From positions 62,001 to 126,000 of the forward strand of contig NZ_JAMYJR010000028.1 of NCBI RefSeq assembly GCF_024137025.1: a DNA stretch of 64,000 bases, written 5' to 3'. Shown in pieces: positions 33,529 to 41,723 of this stretch. A program made the position numbers and the translations under genes. The notes below the pieces were generated by a model. The model saw only the letters and a list, made by a program, of their open reading frames with translations. It did no database searches and had not been told where the DNA came from. How positions within the stretch are numbered: the stretch's first letter is position 1; every line of letters starts with the position of its first letter. Source of the DNA: Paractinoplanes aksuensis. Its GTDB lineage: Bacteria; Actinomycetota; Actinomycetes; Mycobacteriales; Micromonosporaceae.

Positions 33529-34304
33529 TGCGGCGTGCCTTCCCTGTCGCGATCAACCGAAGATGGTTTCCGGGCGGCCCAGCGTACGGCCAGCACGTCC
33601 GCGGCGAGCCGGGGCCCGAACGCGAAGAAGTACCAGCGCAGGTAGCTCGGCATGAACCGGCCCAGGTCGAAGTTGGACTGGCCGAGCTGCCGGTCGAGCC
33701 AGATCGTCGGGATCTCGGCCACCGGCCGGCGCAGCCGGGTCGCCTTGGCGGTCAGCTCGATGCCGATCTCGAACCCCGTGTTCGATTCGATGCCCACTTC
33801 CCGTACGAAGGAAGTGTCGTACGCCTTGAAGCTGTTGGTCGCGTCCCGGGTGCCGACCCGGGCGAACCACCACAGCGTGCGCCCGGCCCAGCGCGAGGCC
33901 ATCCGCTTGAACCGCGGCCCGCCCACCTGCTGCCCGCCCGGCATGTAGCGCGACGCCGCGGCCACCACCACGCCCCGGTCGACCAGCCGGGCCAGGTCGT
34001 CGATCTGCCGCGGGTCGTCGCAGCCGTCGGCCATCGTCACCACGGCGACCGGGGCCGCGGCGGCGTCGATGCCGAACCGGATCGCGTTGGCCGGCCCCCG
34101 CCCGTACGTGTTGAGGACCGGCCGGACCCGAGGATCGTGCTCCGCCAGTTCGAGGGCGTACGGCACCGTCGTGTCCTCGGGCATGTCGTGCACCACGAGG
34201 ATCTCGGCCGGCAGCATGACCTCGCGCAGGATGCGTTCGAGGTGCCGGACGACGTCGGACCCCTCGTTGTAGACCGGGATCACCACCGAGACGCGGGGCC
34301 TCAC
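33525..34304 (-). CDS. Glycosyltransferase family 2 protein
   Basis: The GTG at 34304 overlaps the stop of the sugar dehydrogenase (GTGA). The product is 259 residues. The GT-A core reads VSVVIPVYNEGSDVVRHLERIL, with MADGCDDPRQIDDL as the DxD-like metal site and a RYMPGGQQVGGPRFKRMASRW segment like that of polyprenyl-phosphate mannosyltransferase relatives. The C-terminal part is more hydrophobic (LRWYFFAFGPRLAADVL) and may touch the membrane. It probably transfers a sugar onto a lipid carrier in the adjacent pathway. Confidence 0.85.
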   Translation of the reverse strand: MRPRVSVVIPVYNEGSDVVRHLERILREVMLPAEILVVHDMPEDTTVPYALELAEHDPRVRPVLNTYGRGPANAIRFGIDAAAAPVAVVTMADGCDDPRQIDDLARLVDRGVVVAAASRYMPGGQQVGGPRFKRMASRWAGRTLWWFARVGTRDATNSFKAYDTSFVREVGIESNTGFEIGIELTAKATRLRRPVAEIPTIWLDRQLGQSNFDLGRFMPSYLRWYFFAFGPRLAADVLAVRWAARKPSSVDRDREGTPQ

Positions 34305-35479
34305 ACCAGCACGCCCGTTCCGGTCAGGCCCCACATGTCGATCAGCGGCTTGTCCGTGTCGAGATCGGCGTACTGCGGATGAGGCGACGCGATGATCAGC
34401 AGGTCGGCCCTTCTCAGCACCTCGTCGAGCGGCAGGAAGCGATCGTCGGGCACGAACGGATCCGTGCACAGCGTCTCGCGAGCCTTGAGCGTCAGGATCT
34501 TGCGCAGCTTGTAGGCCAGGCTGTCGCGCGAGTCGTCGCTGCCACCCTTGAACGCCATGCCCAGGATGCCGACGGTGAGCTCGCTCAGGTCGAACCTGTC
34601 CTCCAGCCGCGACACCAGATAGAGGGGGAGGCCCTCGTTGATCAGCATCGCCGAGTGGCCCAGCACGAAGTTGTTCCGGTTGAACGCGGCCAGCTGCATC
34701 GTGTCCTTGAGCAGGCACGGGCCGGCCGCGAAGCCGGGCATCGGCAGGTCGTCGGCCCGCGGGTAGTCGAACGTGACCGCGTGCCGGATCCGGGCGAAGT
34801 CGAGCCCGAAGTCGTTGGCCATCATCCAGAACTGGTTGGCCGCCGCGAACTTCAGGTAGCGCCAGGTGTTGGTGAACAGCTTGGCCAGCTCGGCCTCCTC
34901 GGGCTCGAGCCGCACGATCGAGTCGGTGAGGTGGCGGAACAGCTTCTCGGCCCGGTCCAGGGCCTGCGGCGTACGGGCGGCGACGATCTGCGGCAGCGCG
35001 AAGAGCTCGGTCATCGCCTTGCCCTCGGCGATCCGTTCCGGGCAGAAGGCCACGTCGACGTCGAGGCCGCGCCCGCTCAGCAGCCGCTCGGTCAGCGCGG
35101 TGACCCCGGGGTAGACCGTGCTGCGCAGCACGATGAGCTGGCCGTCGCGCAGGTGCTCGGCCCCGCGCTCGATGGCCCGCGGCACCGCGCCCAGGTCGGG
35201 GTTGAGGTGCTCGTCGACCGGGGTGCCGACGACCACGATCAGCGCGTCGGCCAGGCCGACGCTCGCGGGATCGGTCGTGGCCCGCAGCCGCCCGGCCGTG
35301 ACGGCCTCGGCGAGGAGCTCGGCGGCACCGTGTTCGGCGAAGGGCATCACTGCCGCGTTGACGGTATCGACCGCCGTCGCATCGATGTCGTAGAGCACGA
35401 CGGAGAGGCCACGGGAGGCCAGCGCGATGCCCAAGGGCAGGCCGACCCGGCCGCAACCACCCACCACGCAGACGTCCAC
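34301..35479 (-). CDS. UDP-glucose/UDP-sugar (GDP-mannose) dehydrogenase family protein
   Basis: The GTG at 35479 (VDVCVVGGCGRVGLPLG) has GGAGGG 4 nt upstream. The product is ~392 residues. It has the NAD-binding GGxGxVGLP motif, the middle GTPVDEHLNPDL, LRSTVYPGVTALTERLL, CPERIAEGKAM, and the catalytic region GFAAGPCLLKDTMQL with the nucleophilic Cys and a following Lys-Asp. The C-terminal NAD domain includes ILGMAFKGGSDDSRDS. It oxidises a nucleotide sugar C6 to a carboxylate (or acts on UDP-ManNAc). It is the first gene of a four-gene operon and is divergent from the FkbM gene. Confidence 0.92.
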   Translation of the reverse strand: MDVCVVGGCGRVGLPLGIALASRGLSVVLYDIDATAVDTVNAAVMPFAEHGAAELLAEAVTAGRLRATTDPASVGLADALIVVVGTPVDEHLNPDLGAVPRAIERGAEHLRDGQLIVLRSTVYPGVTALTERLLSGRGLDVDVAFCPERIAEGKAMTELFALPQIVAARTPQALDRAEKLFRHLTDSIVRLEPEEAELAKLFTNTWRYLKFAAANQFWMMANDFGLDFARIRHAVTFDYPRADDLPMPGFAAGPCLLKDTMQLAAFNRNNFVLGHSAMLINEGLPLYLVSRLEDRFDLSELTVGILGMAFKGGSDDSRDSLAYKLRKILTLKARETLCTDPFVPDDRFLPLDEVLRRADLLIIASPHPQYADLDTDKPLIDMWGLTGTGVLV

Positions 35480-35571
35480 ACGACCCTCCGTTCGTCTTTG
35501 GAACGTGGAGGTTACTCGCGAGTCAACTTCGGGTCTACCCATGCGCGATCTAGGCACTATGGTTCGTCACC

Positions 35572-36330
35572 ATGGCCGGCACGCTGACCACCCGACTGAG
35601 CTCGCGCATCGCCGCGGCCCTCCCGCCGAACGCCGTCGCGGCGGCGGTTCGTTTCGCCTATCCCCGGGTCGAGCCCGAACTCGCCCGGCTCGCCTCCTAC
35701 GCCCCGAGAGGCGGCACCGCCGTCGATGTCGGCGCCTGGTACGGGCCGTGGACGCGCGGCCTGCGCGCGATCGCCGACCGGGTCGTCGCGATCGAGCCGA
35801 CGGCCGAACTGGCCCGGTGCGTGTCCGGCGCGTTCCCGGACGTGCGCGTGGTCGAGGCGGTGGCGTCCGACCACGCCGGCACGGCCGAGCTCTACCTGCC
35901 CTCGGGCGGGCCCGGCACCGGCACCTCGTCGCTGGAGCAGGCGACCGGCCGCGCGGTCACGGTCGAGCGGATCACGCTCGACGCGCTGGGGCTGACCGAC
36001 GTCCGGTTCCTGAAGATCGACGTCGAGGGGCACGAGATGCCCGCCCTGCGCGGGGCCGAGCAGACGCTGCGCCGCGACCGGCCGCTGCTGATCGTCGAGC
36101 TCGAGGAGCGGATCCAGCCCGTCGAGCCGGTGCTCGAGCTGCTCGGCGGGTGGGGCTACCAGCCGTACGTGATGCCGTCCGGCCGCTGGATCCCGTTGTC
36201 CGAGTTCGATCTGATCGGCCACCAGCGCGCGGCCCTGGCCCGGGTCGAGCAGAGCTTCGCCCGGCGGGTCGTCTGGCCGCACCCGCGCTACGTCAACATG
36301 GTCCTGTTCCGGCCGGAGCGGCGGTCGTGA
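35572..36330 (+). CDS. FkbM family SAM-dependent methyltransferase
   Basis: The product is 252 residues. The methyltransferase core begins with GGTAVDVGAWYGPWTRGLRAIADRVVAIEP (SAM-binding motif with the acidic end of strand 2), continues with VVEAVASDHAGTAELYL, and has the FkbM marker VRFLKIDVEGHEMPALRGAEQTL. A C-terminal VELEERIQPVE follows. FkbM enzymes O-methylate sugars or polyketides; next to sugar genes the likely target is a glycan (inference). Its stop overlaps the next start (GTGA). Confidence 0.9.
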   Translation: MAGTLTTRLSSRIAAALPPNAVAAAVRFAYPRVEPELARLASYAPRGGTAVDVGAWYGPWTRGLRAIADRVVAIEPTAELARCVSGAFPDVRVVEAVASDHAGTAELYLPSGGPGTGTSSLEQATGRAVTVERITLDALGLTDVRFLKIDVEGHEMPALRGAEQTLRRDRPLLIVELEERIQPVEPVLELLGGWGYQPYVMPSGRWIPLSEFDLIGHQRAALARVEQSFARRVVWPHPRYVNMVLFRPERRS

Positions 36331-38198
36331 GCGCGGCGACGGCGCCCGCGGTCCGGACGGCCCGGATCGATCCGGTCGACGCGGTCGCCGGCGTGCTCAT
36401 CCTGCTCAGTGTGCTCTGGCGGGCCGTGGTCGCGCGGCGGGGCTTCCTGGCCATCGACGACTTCCCGATCGTGTCCCAGGCCGACGCGTACGGGTGGGAC
36501 CTCGAGCATCTCTTCGGGCTCTACAACAACCACTTCATGCCGCTGGGCCGGATCACCAGCCTGATCGTCGAGCGCTTCGCCGGGTACGACTACACCCCGC
36601 TGCTCGTGCTCATGCTGCTGGCCCAGGCCGCCGTCGGGGTGGCGTTCTACCGGTTGCTGAAGCTGATGCTGCCGGCCGGGTGGGCGTTGCTGCTGCCGCT
36701 CTGCCTGCTGGTCTTCAACCCGCTGACCCTCGAGATCACGGCCTGGTGGGCGGTCGGGGTCAACCTGCTGCCGATGCAGTTCGCGATGATCATGGCCGTC
36801 GGAGCGATGGTCAAATACTTGCGTACGGGCGACCGCCACCACCTGATCTCGCTGGCCGCGGCGGTGCTGGTCGGCCTGCTGTTCTTCGAGAAGGTGCTGT
36901 TCGCGGTCCCGCTCGTCTTCCTGGTCGCGCTCTGCCTGTACGCGCCCGGCGGCCCGGTGCGCGCGGTGGTCACCACGGTCCGGCGCTGGTGGCCGGCCTG
37001 GGCCCTGCTGACCGTGATCGTGCTCGTCTACCTCGGCGCCTACCTGGCCCGGTCGACCGCGTCCACGGTGCGCGAGCCGTCGTCGGCGGGCGAGGTCGGC
37101 ACGTTCTTCGGCCAGTACTTCGGCGAGACCCTGGCCCCCGGCCTGATCGGCGGCCCGTGGAGCTGGCTGGCGGCCGGCGACGGCACCGCGGTGGTGGCCC
37201 CGACCGACGCGGCCCGGTGGATCTCCTGGATCCTGCTCGCCGCGCTGGTCACGGGCACGATCTGGTGGCGACGGTGGGTGGCCGTGCGGGCCTGGACCCT
37301 GCTGCTGATCTTCGCCCTGCTGGCCGGCGGCCTGATCGCCGCGACCCGGCTCGGCTCGGCCCTGAGCGGGGTGGCCGGCCTGGTGCCGCGCTACCTGGGC
37401 GACGTCATGCCGGTCGCGGCCCTCTGCGTCGGCATCGCAATCTGCGGCCTGCGCAAACTGGACGACACGGCCGACGCGGCGAACCCACCGGCCGCCTCTC
37501 CCAGCGCAACCACCGCGCCCCGCCGGCCGGGCGCGATCACCGCGTCCCGCCTCTCGGTCGCCACAGTCGCGGCGGCGGCCCTCTTCGTCGCCAGCAGCGC
37601 CTGGAGCAGCGTCGACTTCTCGAGCGACTGGTCCGGGAAGGCCGGCCGCGACTACCTGCGGACCGCACAGGCCGACCTGGCCGTGGCCGGAGCGGGCACG
37701 GTCTTCATGGACCAGCCGGTGCCCGAAGAGGTGGTGCCGAGCATGTCGAGCCCGTGGAACATGCAATCCCGGTTCTTCGGCCCCGTCGAGAACGGACCGA
37801 CGTTCGTCACCGAGGCCCAGCGGCTGTCCATTTTTGACCAGTCGGGCCACGTCCGCCCGGCCTGGGTCGACGGGGTCAGGGCCGAGCCCGGCCCGGTCAA
37901 GGGCTGCGGCTACCAGGTCACCCGCGGGCGTACGGTGACGATCCCCCTCGAATCGGCCGTGGTCGACTACTGGCAGGTGCTGCGAATCGGCTACCTCAGC
38001 GACAAGGACACTACGGCGACGGTGCAGTCGGGCGACCGCCCGGCCCGCTCGTTCGCGGTCCGCCGCGGCCTCAACGCCATGTTCATCCTGATGCTGGCCG
38101 GCGGCGACAAGGTGACCCTGAAAGCCGACGACCCGGCCGCCAACATCTGCACGGACGAGATCGAGATCGGGCCCCTCGTGCCCCAACCGGCCGGATGA
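36327..38198 (+). CDS. Large multi-pass membrane glycosyltransferase-like protein
   Basis: The GTG at 36327 overlaps the FkbM stop. The product is 623 residues. Residues ~10-400 contain about ten hydrophobic helices; an early acidic pair (FLAIDDFPIVSQADAYGWDL) sits in the first external loop, as in GT-C glycosyltransferases. The last ~200 residues are a soluble, probably extracytoplasmic beta-rich domain (WSSVDFSSDWSGKAGRDYLRT, then TIPLESAVVDYWQVLRIGYLS). It probably transfers polyprenyl-phosphate-linked sugars outside the membrane. The exact reaction is unknown. The stop codon lies in the first copy of a repeat. Confidence 0.75.
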   Translation: MSAATAPAVRTARIDPVDAVAGVLILLSVLWRAVVARRGFLAIDDFPIVSQADAYGWDLEHLFGLYNNHFMPLGRITSLIVERFAGYDYTPLLVLMLLAQAAVGVAFYRLLKLMLPAGWALLLPLCLLVFNPLTLEITAWWAVGVNLLPMQFAMIMAVGAMVKYLRTGDRHHLISLAAAVLVGLLFFEKVLFAVPLVFLVALCLYAPGGPVRAVVTTVRRWWPAWALLTVIVLVYLGAYLARSTASTVREPSSAGEVGTFFGQYFGETLAPGLIGGPWSWLAAGDGTAVVAPTDAARWISWILLAALVTGTIWWRRWVAVRAWTLLLIFALLAGGLIAATRLGSALSGVAGLVPRYLGDVMPVAALCVGIAICGLRKLDDTADAANPPAASPSATTAPRRPGAITASRLSVATVAAAALFVASSAWSSVDFSSDWSGKAGRDYLRTAQADLAVAGAGTVFMDQPVPEEVVPSMSSPWNMQSRFFGPVENGPTFVTEAQRLSIFDQSGHVRPAWVDGVRAEPGPVKGCGYQVTRGRTVTIPLESAVVDYWQVLRIGYLSDKDTTATVQSGDRPARSFAVRRGLNAMFILMLAGGDKVTLKADDPAANICTDEIEIGPLVPQPAG

Positions 38199-38335
38199 AA
38201 GCGCCGACCGCAGCCGGCCGGGCCACTCGCGTCTCAGCCGGCCGGATGAGAACGCCGGCCGCGGCCGGGGGGATCACGCTGGTCGCGGCCGGCCGGGTCG
38301 CGCGCGCTCCAGCCGGCCGGATGAAGACGCGGGCC
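38187..38335. repeat. Degenerate tandem repeats after the membrane glycosyltransferase gene
   Basis: CCGGCCGGATGA occurs at 38187-38198 (including the stop codon of the upstream gene), 38238-38249 and 38313-38324. The flanks are similar (AAGCGCC, AACGCCGGCC, AGACGCGGGCC), and extra degenerate CGGCCGGCCGGG pieces occur between copies. Copy spacing is 51 and 75 bp. It looks like expansion of the gene's 3' end. No protein-coding role is apparent. Confidence 0.55.
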
Positions 38336-38337
38336 GA

Positions 38338-40254
38338 ATGAATGCGCGGGCCGCCGGCCGGGGGAGAGCGCTGCGTGGCGCCGCTGGTCGGGTGAAGGCG
38401 GCAGGCGGTGCCTTCGCCGGGCCGACGATGGCTTTGCACGGTGTCGCCGCCCTGGTCACCGCAGTTGTGCTGGCGCCTCTCGTGCGGCCGGGCTACGTGT
38501 TGCGCTACGACATGGTGTTCGTGCCGCGGCAGCCGCTGAACTGGGAGATGCTCGCGCCCGCGGACTCGCTGCCGCGCGCGGTGCCGCTCGACGCGCTGGT
38601 CTCGGTGGCCAACCTGGCCGTCCCCGGCTGGCTGCTACAGCGGATCGCCCTGGTGGCAGTCGTCTACCTGGCCGCGCTGGGCGCCGCCCGCCTGATGCCG
38701 GCCGAGCGCCTCGGCCCCCGGGTGGTCGCGGCCCTGGCCTACGCGTGGACTCCTTTCCTGGCCGAGCGCCTGCTGCTCGGCCAGTGGGCCCTGCTGCTCA
38801 CCTACGCGACCCTGCCCTGGCTGGTCCTGGCCGCCCGCGACCTGCGCGCCGGTGGCCGGGACCGCGCGTCCGGTGTCGCCGTCCCGCCTAATGCCATCAC
38901 CCGCGACGCCGACGACCGCAAAGCTGATGCCCCCAACCCCGAAGCCGGCGCCCGCAACGCTCACGCCCGCACGGCCGACGCCGACAACGCCGAAGCCGGC
39001 ACCCGCAACGCCGAGGCCGGATACGTCGGTCGGCCGGGCCGGGGCGCGCTGGCTCGGCTGGTCCTGGCGGCCGCCCCGGCTGCCGTCACGCCCACCGGTG
39101 GCCTGATCGCGCTGGCCGCCGTTCTGGTGCTGCTGCCATTGCGCTCGCGCATGACGGCCATCGCCGTTGCCTCGGTCGTCGGGCTCAACGCGCCGTGGCT
39201 GGTCGCCGCGCTGACCGGGCCGGCCGGTGGAGTCTCCGATCCGGAGGGTGTGCCCGCGTTCGCCGCCCGGGCCGAGAACTGGGCCGGGGCGTGGTGGTCG
39301 CTGGCCGGCACCGGCGGCATCTGGAACGCCCAGACCGTCCCGGAGAGCCGGGCCTCGGTGCTGACCCCGCTGGCGACCCTGCTGGTCCTCGCGATCGCCG
39401 CCGCCGGCCTGTCCGCTCTGCGCCGCGCCCTCGGCGACCGCCTGCTGATCCTGGCCGCGGGCGGTTTCCTGCTGGCCGCGGCGGGCGCCGGCCCCGGTGA
39501 GCCGCTGCTGGAATGGATAGTCGGAAACGTCCCGGGCGGGGGACTACTGCGCGACGGGCAGAAGTTCCTCATCCCGTACGCGCTGGTCCTGGCCCTGGCT
39601 TTTGCGGCCGGAGCGGGACGGCTGGCCGGGGCGCTGGCCCGCCGCTTCGAGGCCCCCGCGGGCCGGATGCTGCTGATCGGGGCCGCGCTGCTGCCGGTCG
39701 CCCTGCTGCCCGACCTCGCGTTCGGCGCCCTCGGCGCGCTGCGACCGGTGTCGTACCCGGCGGATTGGAACGCGGTCGCGAAACAGGTCGACGCCCGGCC
39801 GGGCGAGGTGCTGTCGCTGCCGTTCGAGGGCTATCAGCGTTACCGGTGGACCGACGGCGTGGTCGTGCGCGACCCCGCCCCTCGCTACCTGGACGCCCCG
39901 GTGCTGATCAACGACGCGCTGCGGGTCGGCGCCGTGACCGTCGACGGCGAGAGCCCTCGCGCCGCCATGGTCGGCGAACATCTGGCGGCCGGAAAACCCT
40001 CGGCCGAGCTCGGCTTCCGCTGGGTGCTGGTGCGCCTGGGCAGCGGGAACGAGCCCCCGGCGGACGTCCTGACCGGACTGCGGCTCGCCTACGCGGGCCC
40101 CGGCTTGCAGCTCTGGGAGAACCCGGCGGCACCGCCCGCGGCCACCGCCGGCGCCGACCGGCGGTTGATGGCTCTGACCGCTCACGGCCTCGCCGCCGTA
40201 CTCGTGATCTTCTATGCCCTCACCCTGCTGCGGGTGAAGGCTACTCCGTGGTAA
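38338..40254 (+). CDS. Multi-pass membrane glycosyltransferase-like protein (Rv0226c-like)
   Basis: The product is up to 638 residues; an ATG at 38428 (MALHGVAALVTAVVLAPL) may be the real start because residues 1-30 are Ala/Gly/Arg-rich and partly repeat-derived. It has many hydrophobic helices, an N-terminal RPGYVLRYDMVFVPRQPLNW loop and a C-terminal extracytoplasmic part (DWNAVAKQVDARPGEVLSLPF). From memory it resembles the conserved membrane protein Rv0226c of the mycobacterial arabinan region. Residues ~175-225 hold a low-complexity insert (EAGARNAHARTADADNAEAG and a repeat of EAGTRNAEAG) between helices. Confidence 0.7.
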   Translation: MNARAAGRGRALRGAAGRVKAAGGAFAGPTMALHGVAALVTAVVLAPLVRPGYVLRYDMVFVPRQPLNWEMLAPADSLPRAVPLDALVSVANLAVPGWLLQRIALVAVVYLAALGAARLMPAERLGPRVVAALAYAWTPFLAERLLLGQWALLLTYATLPWLVLAARDLRAGGRDRASGVAVPPNAITRDADDRKADAPNPEAGARNAHARTADADNAEAGTRNAEAGYVGRPGRGALARLVLAAAPAAVTPTGGLIALAAVLVLLPLRSRMTAIAVASVVGLNAPWLVAALTGPAGGVSDPEGVPAFAARAENWAGAWWSLAGTGGIWNAQTVPESRASVLTPLATLLVLAIAAAGLSALRRALGDRLLILAAGGFLLAAAGAGPGEPLLEWIVGNVPGGGLLRDGQKFLIPYALVLALAFAAGAGRLAGALARRFEAPAGRMLLIGAALLPVALLPDLAFGALGALRPVSYPADWNAVAKQVDARPGEVLSLPFEGYQRYRWTDGVVVRDPAPRYLDAPVLINDALRVGAVTVDGESPRAAMVGEHLAAGKPSAELGFRWVLVRLGSGNEPPADVLTGLRLAYAGPGLQLWENPAAPPAATAGADRRLMALTAHGLAAVLVIFYALTLLRVKATPW

Positions 40255-40288
40255 TGTCCGCCAACTCGTACCGGGGAAGGGAGTAAGC

Positions 40289-40450
40289 ATGGCCAAGCTG
40301 GCAACAATTGTTGTAGCCCTGGTCGCTGGGGGTGTCCTCGGCGCCGTGGGCATCATCGCCATGATGGGCGCGGTCAACCCGTCCGCCGATCATGTCGCCC
40401 AGACGACCGAGATCGTCGATGCTTCGACGAGCGTCTACGGCACTCGCTGA
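40289..40450 (+). CDS. DUF2613 family small membrane peptide
   Basis: This 53-residue ORF starts at ATG 40289 with GGAAGGGAG 5 nt upstream. It reads MAKLATIVVALVAGGVLGAV, then GIIAMMGAVNPSADHV, and ends STSVYGTR. A single Ala/Gly-rich TM helix and a short outside tail ending in YG-x-R match DUF2613. As I recall, the mycobacterial homologue Rv0236A lies beside aftD. It sits 34 bp after the preceding membrane gene, probably in the same transcript, and its last 16 bp overlap the convergent GT4 gene. The function is unknown. Confidence 0.75.
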   Translation: MAKLATIVVALVAGGVLGAVGIIAMMGAVNPSADHVAQTTEIVDASTSVYGTR

Positions 40451-41616
40451 TTCGACTTCCCCGGCTGCGCCGCGGGAAGGTGTCCGGCGACCACCTGGGC
40501 GAAGGCCTCACCAGCCATCGCCCAGGTGAACCGGCGGGAGTACGACGCGGCCGCGCATCCCATGACCGTCCGGCGCTCGGCGTCGAGCAGCAGGTCGCGG
40601 ATCGACCGGAAGAACTCGAACTCGTCCTCGACGAGCACCCCCGACTCCCCGTCGGCCATCGCGTCGACCACGCCGCCCGCGGAGCGGAACGCCACCGACG
40701 GCGTGCCCCGGGCGCCCGCCTCCACGATGGTCAGCCCCCAGCCCTCCTTGATCGAGGGCTGCAGCATCAGCCACGACCCGCAGAGCAGCTCGTGCTTGTC
40801 CTGTTCGGTGACGTACCCGGCGAACCGCACGTGCTTCTCGATGTCGAGGTCGGCCGCCAGCTGCCGCAGCGGCTCGTCCCACCAGCCCTGACCGGCCACC
40901 ACCAGCTCGACGTCGGGCATCTCGGTGGCCAGCAGCGCGGTCGCCCGCATGGCCAGCTCGACCCGCTTGTGCGGAACTAGACGTCCGAGAACGATCAGGC
41001 TGGGGTGCGGCGTGCGGGGCACCGCCGGACCGGTCACGGCGGTCGTTCCGTTGTGGATGACGGTGATCCGGGCCGGGTCGACGCCCAGCGTCGCGAGCTC
41101 GCCCCGGGTCGAGTCCGAGACCGTGACGTAGCGGCACCGGCGGTAGACCCGCACGGCCAGCCACGACTCGATCCACCAGCCGATCCGGGCCATCCGCGGC
41201 CCGAACAGCACCGGCCACTGCTCCCGGTGCACGTGGTGGACCAGCGTGATCACCGGCCGCCGGGCGTAGAGCTTGCTCAGGAACGGGATGCCGTTGCCGA
41301 CGTCGACGATCACGTCCGGACGGCCGAGCCGCCCCCGCGACAGTGGTCCGATTCCGAATACCCCGGCCAGGTAGATCAACGCGGCGAAGAGGTATACGGT
41401 GTGCCGGCCGCCGCGGCGGACGATCCGGAGTCCGTCCGGGTTCGTCTCCTCGGCCGGTGCGATGCCGTAGGCCTGACAGACGAGGGTCGCGCGGAAGCCC
41501 CGGGACACCATTTCGGCGGCCACCCGCTCGAGGAAGACCTCCGATCCGCCCCCCTCCGGGTGGGCGGTGTCCCTCCAGTTCAGGAACAGTACGTGGGTGC
41601 CGAAGACATCGGTCAT
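40435..41616 (-). CDS. Glycosyltransferase family 4 (Rv0225-like)
   Basis: This 393-residue GT-B enzyme begins VLFLNWRDTAHPEGGGSEVFLERVA, the conserved acceptor loop of this subgroup, and continues RVIRRGGRHTVYLFAAL-type sequence as in mycobacterial Rv0225. The donor-binding half has the conserved LVPHKRVELAMRA and the E-x7-E-type motif IKEGWGLTIVEAGARGTPSVAF. It should transfer a nucleotide-linked sugar in the cytoplasm. It points toward the DUF2613 gene and away from the VWA/AftD genes. Confidence 0.9.
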   Translation of the reverse strand: MTDVFGTHVLFLNWRDTAHPEGGGSEVFLERVAAEMVSRGFRATLVCQAYGIAPAEETNPDGLRIVRRGGRHTVYLFAALIYLAGVFGIGPLSRGRLGRPDVIVDVGNGIPFLSKLYARRPVITLVHHVHREQWPVLFGPRMARIGWWIESWLAVRVYRRCRYVTVSDSTRGELATLGVDPARITVIHNGTTAVTGPAVPRTPHPSLIVLGRLVPHKRVELAMRATALLATEMPDVELVVAGQGWWDEPLRQLAADLDIEKHVRFAGYVTEQDKHELLCGSWLMLQPSIKEGWGLTIVEAGARGTPSVAFRSAGGVVDAMADGESGVLVEDEFEFFRSIRDLLLDAERRTVMGCAAASYSRRFTWAMAGEAFAQVVAGHLPAAQPGKSNQRVP

Positions 41617-41723
41617 GGTCTACTCGTTCACACCCCTACTGGCGAGTACGATTCACGATCGCGTCACATTAGGGCAGCCTGCCGACGAACCGCAATGGTT
41701 CATCGATGAAGGAGGGGAGACCG

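Noticed and set aside
33525..35456. A 643-codon open frame fusing the GT2 enzyme to an upstream domain
   Set aside because: The extension is a shadow of the sugar dehydrogenase gene; the GTGA overlap at 34301-34304 and GT2 motif start support the short gene.
35427..38198. A 923-codon open frame spanning the FkbM gene
   Set aside because: The first ~300 codons are out of phase with the real FkbM methyltransferase and Arg-rich; the membrane protein starts at GTG 36327.
38187..38335. Possible CRISPR array
   Set aside because: Repeat units are short, spacing is irregular (51 and 75 bp), the intervening DNA is itself repeat-like, and there are no cas genes.
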